DNA of 64,000 nucleotides from contig DASRFA010000042.1 of NCBI GenBank assembly GCA_035651755.1, positions 5,353-69,352 of the forward strand, written 5' to 3'. Made by a program: the position numbers and the translations under genes. Below the pieces are notes generated by a model, which saw only the letters and a list, made by a program, of their open reading frames with translations, searched no databases and was not told where the DNA came from. The DNA comes from DASRFA01 sp035651755 (GTDB lineage Bacteria; Desulfobacterota; Binatia; UBA12015). Positions 62,097 to 64,000 of the stretch are shown one piece after another. Each line of letters begins with the position of its first letter. Within the stretch, counting starts at the first letter, position 1.

Positions 62097-62130
62097 GGGG
62101 AGTGCAGCCCGCCGCGGAGGGGTCAAGCGG

Positions 62131-63171
62131 CTAGGGCGCGTGCTCGACGCGCGCGCCGGGAAGGTCGTCGAAGACCGCGAGCTCCGAGGTTCGTCCTCGG
62201 AGGAACACGTCGAAGAAGGCGACGAGCGCGCGGTTCGTCGCCTCGACCTCCGGAACGTGTCCCTCGCCGATCAGGTCGACGAGGATCTTCGGCGGATTGG
62301 CGCGGTCGTAGGCGAGCTGCTGGTTCGGCCCGAACGGCGCGAGGTCGTCGTCGCTGCCGCCCACGACGAGGAGCGGCGTCGCGATCCCGTCGAAGAACCG
62401 ATCGTTCCGCACGACGGCCTTGGCGACGTCGTACGATGGCGAGATCGGCGCTGCGGCGCGGAGTCGCGGATCGCGGAAGTCGGGATGGAACGCCACGAGC
62501 AAGGTCGTCGATCCGCCGAGCGATCGGCCGCCCGTGCCGAGGCGGTCGCGGTCGATCGCACCCGGGAAGGGCGACGGCGCGCCGGCGACGTGGTCGAGCA
62601 TCACGTCGGCGACGAAGCTCACGTCGCGCGCCTGCTCGACGAGATCGTCCGCGATCGGCCCGCCCGGCGCGTCGCGGTTCGAGAGCGGGAAGGTCGGCGC
62701 CGCGACGACGTAGCCGTGCTCGGCGAGCGCGATCGCGAAGTAGCGGAGCGCTTCCTTGCCGTTTCCGAAGCCGTGGCTCAGCACGACGAGCGGGTAGGGC
62801 GCTCCGCTCGCGTCGAGCGCCGCGTCGCGGACGAGCGCGCAGCCGGCCGGATCGATGCCGCGCTCCTCCTGGCAGTCGATCGCGTCCGCTTCCGCCGCGC
62901 TCCCGCTCGCCGTGGCCGGGTACCAGACGTCGGTGGGAAGCGTGCGCGACGGCGCGCCCGGAAATGGGCCATTGGCCCGCGTCGTGCGCGTCGCGTCGAC
63001 GAGCTGGAGCGTCCGGAGCCCGATCGTCCGGTGCGCCGCCCGTCCGATGCCGGCGCTGCTCTGGTGCGCGTCGCCGCACGCGCTCGCGAGCACCGCCAGG
63101 AGAGCCGCGATTGCCGCGACGCAACCGCGACGCCGACCCCGCCGTCGAAGATCGTGCGCTCGTCCGGTCAT
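62131..63171 (-). CDS. Exported alpha/beta hydrolase, acetylhydrolase/dienelactone-hydrolase-like
   Basis: This 346-residue protein has an arginine-rich N terminus, a hydrophobic signal ending in LASAC (possible lipoprotein) and an alpha/beta hydrolase fold. The nucleophile elbow is GGRSLGGST; LVVLSHGFGNGKEALRYFA holds the oxyanion segment and GEGHVPE the His. It resembles platelet-activating-factor acetylhydrolase or chlorophyllase-like lipases. ATG 63171 is used. Substrate unknown. Confidence 0.8.
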   Translation of the reverse strand: MTGRAHDLRRRGRRRGCVAAIAALLAVLASACGDAHQSSAGIGRAAHRTIGLRTLQLVDATRTTRANGPFPGAPSRTLPTDVWYPATASGSAAEADAIDCQEERGIDPAGCALVRDAALDASGAPYPLVVLSHGFGNGKEALRYFAIALAEHGYVVAAPTFPLSNRDAPGGPIADDLVEQARDVSFVADVMLDHVAGAPSPFPGAIDRDRLGTGGRSLGGSTTLLVAFHPDFRDPRLRAAAPISPSYDVAKAVVRNDRFFDGIATPLLVVGGSDDDLAPFGPNQQLAYDRANPPKILVDLIGEGHVPEVEATNRALVAFFDVFLRGRTSELAVFDDLPGARVEHAP

Positions 63172-63297
63172 GGCGCGGGATTCCAGCGCATCGCGGCGGA
63201 CGGCGCCAGGGCGGAACGCCGGGCGGCCGGGCAGAATCGGCTTCCCTCCCGCGGAAGAATCCGACCCGGTGGAACCTTCCTCCGGCTTCGATGTTCT

Positions 63298-63834
63298 ATG
63301 AGCATGACCCCGAGGGATCGGGTCGGAAGAGGTGCGACCGGCCTCGACGCCATTCGAGCTTCGTGCGCGACGCGACGCGGTGCGGGGCGAAGGGCCCCGC
63401 GCATCGGGCGGCGCCGTCGAGCTGCGGCAGCGACGTGCCTCGCCGTCGTCATCGGAATGCTGCTTCCCTGGCCGGGCCTTGCGCGTGCTCAGTCGACCGG
63501 ATCGCCCCCGCCCTCGTGGGAAGGCGATCGCCCGCCGCCTCCACCGGGTCCTCCGCCCGGATACGGTCCGCCGCCGGGGTACGGACCGCCTCCTCCGCCG
63601 CCTTGCTGTCCGCCGCCCCCGATCGTGGTGGCGCCGCCGCCGCCGCGCCCGCTGTCGACGGCCGCGAAGATCGCGTACGCGCCGTTCTACGGACTCGGCC
63701 TCGTCCTGCGGTACGGCCTCTACTATCTCTTCGTCGCGCCGTTCGAGGTCCTGGCGCGCTCGGCGAGCTATGGCCCGGAGGGAGGCGTCGAGCGACCGCC
63801 GCCGCCACCGCCGCCACCGCCGCCGAACGGGTGA
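63298..63834 (+). CDS. Secreted Pro-rich protein
   Basis: The 178-residue protein has an Arg-rich N terminus and then a hydrophobic signal (AVVIGMLLPWPGLARAQ). A Pro-rich mature part (GYGPPPGYGPPP) carries one amphipathic stretch YAPFYGLGLVLRYGLYYLFVAPFEVLA. Low complexity prevents family assignment. The start may lie nearer the signal. It precedes the partial gene by 7 nt. Confidence 0.55.
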   Translation: MSMTPRDRVGRGATGLDAIRASCATRRGAGRRAPRIGRRRRAAAATCLAVVIGMLLPWPGLARAQSTGSPPPSWEGDRPPPPPGPPPGYGPPPGYGPPPPPPCCPPPPIVVAPPPPRPLSTAAKIAYAPFYGLGLVLRYGLYYLFVAPFEVLARSASYGPEGGVERPPPPPPPPPPNG

Positions 63835-63841
63835 GGGAAAC

Positions 63842-64000
63842 GTGAAACCCACATCGCAGACGTCTCGTTGGGTGGTGGGCGCGATCGCGTTCTCGGCGGT
63901 TGCGCTCCTCTTTTCCGTCGACGCGTCGGCCGCGACGGGCTTTGGCGTCCGCACGATCGCGGGACACGGAGGCGGTGGCGGCTTCCATGGAGGGGGAGGC
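63842..64000 (+). CDS. Partial secreted Gly/His-rich protein, cut by window end
   Basis: GTG 63842 follows GAGGG after 4 nt. The protein has a signal peptide (VVGAIAFSAVALLFSVDASAA), then a Gly/His-rich start (GHGGGGGFHGGGG). The stop lies beyond 64000. The Gly/His-rich pattern recalls small secreted, metal-binding proteins, but too little is visible. Probably co-transcribed with the Pro-rich protein gene. Confidence 0.7.
   Translation, partial: MKPTSQTSRWVVGAIAFSAVALLFSVDASAATGFGVRTIAGHGGGGGFHGGGG

Overview
The window is very GC-rich bacterial chromosome (strong G/C third-position bias, long antisense shadow frames) with no phage, insertion sequence, CRISPR, tRNA or rRNA. The gene content (DUF1329 envelope protein, CaiB/BaiF CoA-transferase, several short-chain dehydrogenases, a thiolase paired with a DUF35 zinc-ribbon protein, sulfotransferase, amidohydrolase, PHM-like copper protein, many small secreted proteins and lipoproteins) suggests an uncultured, aerobic, lipid- or aromatic-degrading Gram-negative of the Deltaproteobacteria/Binatota/Myxococcota type. 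That placement is inference; no marker gene here fixes it.

Layout. 0.1-7 kb: a secreted Cys-rich protein, then a carbamoylation module (SxtJ-like small membrane protein, SGNH hydrolase fused to a DUF5989-like tail, a NodU-type carbamoyltransferase) interrupted by a convergent PQQ-repeat protein. 7-16.2 kb: recC-recB-recD with start/stop overlaps. 16.5-26.2 kb: an envelope-stress region with two tiny secreted proteins, a 35-residue membrane peptide, a large inverted repeat, a formaldehyde-dehydrogenase-like enzyme with an SRPBCC membrane protein, RidA, and a histidine kinase / NtrC-type regulator / PspA operon. 26.3-35.9 kb: alcohol dehydrogenase and crotonase, then a leftward run of ROK kinase, DUF35 protein, Ltp2-like thiolase, polytopic membrane protein, L,D-transpeptidase, MutY, SDR and YfiH. 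36-42.3 kb: uvrA, a Tat-exported sulfatase and an amidohydrolase. 42.5-46.2 kb: a PHM-like copper lipoprotein and a polysaccharide deacetylase-GH10 fusion. 46.3-57.8 kb: TetR-SDR-CoA-transferase divergent from DUF1329; then methyltransferase, sulfotransferase, SDR, dCMP deaminase, site-2 protease, a deoxyhypusine-synthase-like protein and GmhA; then a crotonase. 57.8-61 kb: a fluoride module (FluC plus DUF190 with four CBS domains), DUF2795 and BON proteins and a small iron-permease-like protein. 61-64 kb: a frameshifted gene remnant and secreted proteins, the last cut by the window edge.

The most coherent new signal is regulatory. Four sequences with GG-N10-GC spacing and good sigma-54 (-24/-12) similarity sit upstream of the kinase/regulator/PspA operon itself (20787), the tiny lipoprotein pair (16551), the SRPBCC/dehydrogenase operon (19981, minus strand) and the DUF2795/BON operon (59627). 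The regulator at 22381 carries an intact GAFTGA sigma-54 contact loop, so these may form one local, self-controlled envelope-stress regulon. Other leads are the SGNH-DUF5989 fusion with an 11-bp-armed palindrome upstream, the deacetylase-GH10 fusion with an altered substrate cleft, the roughly 130-nt hairpin at 17.43-17.56 kb, and two genes best explained by CTG start codons.
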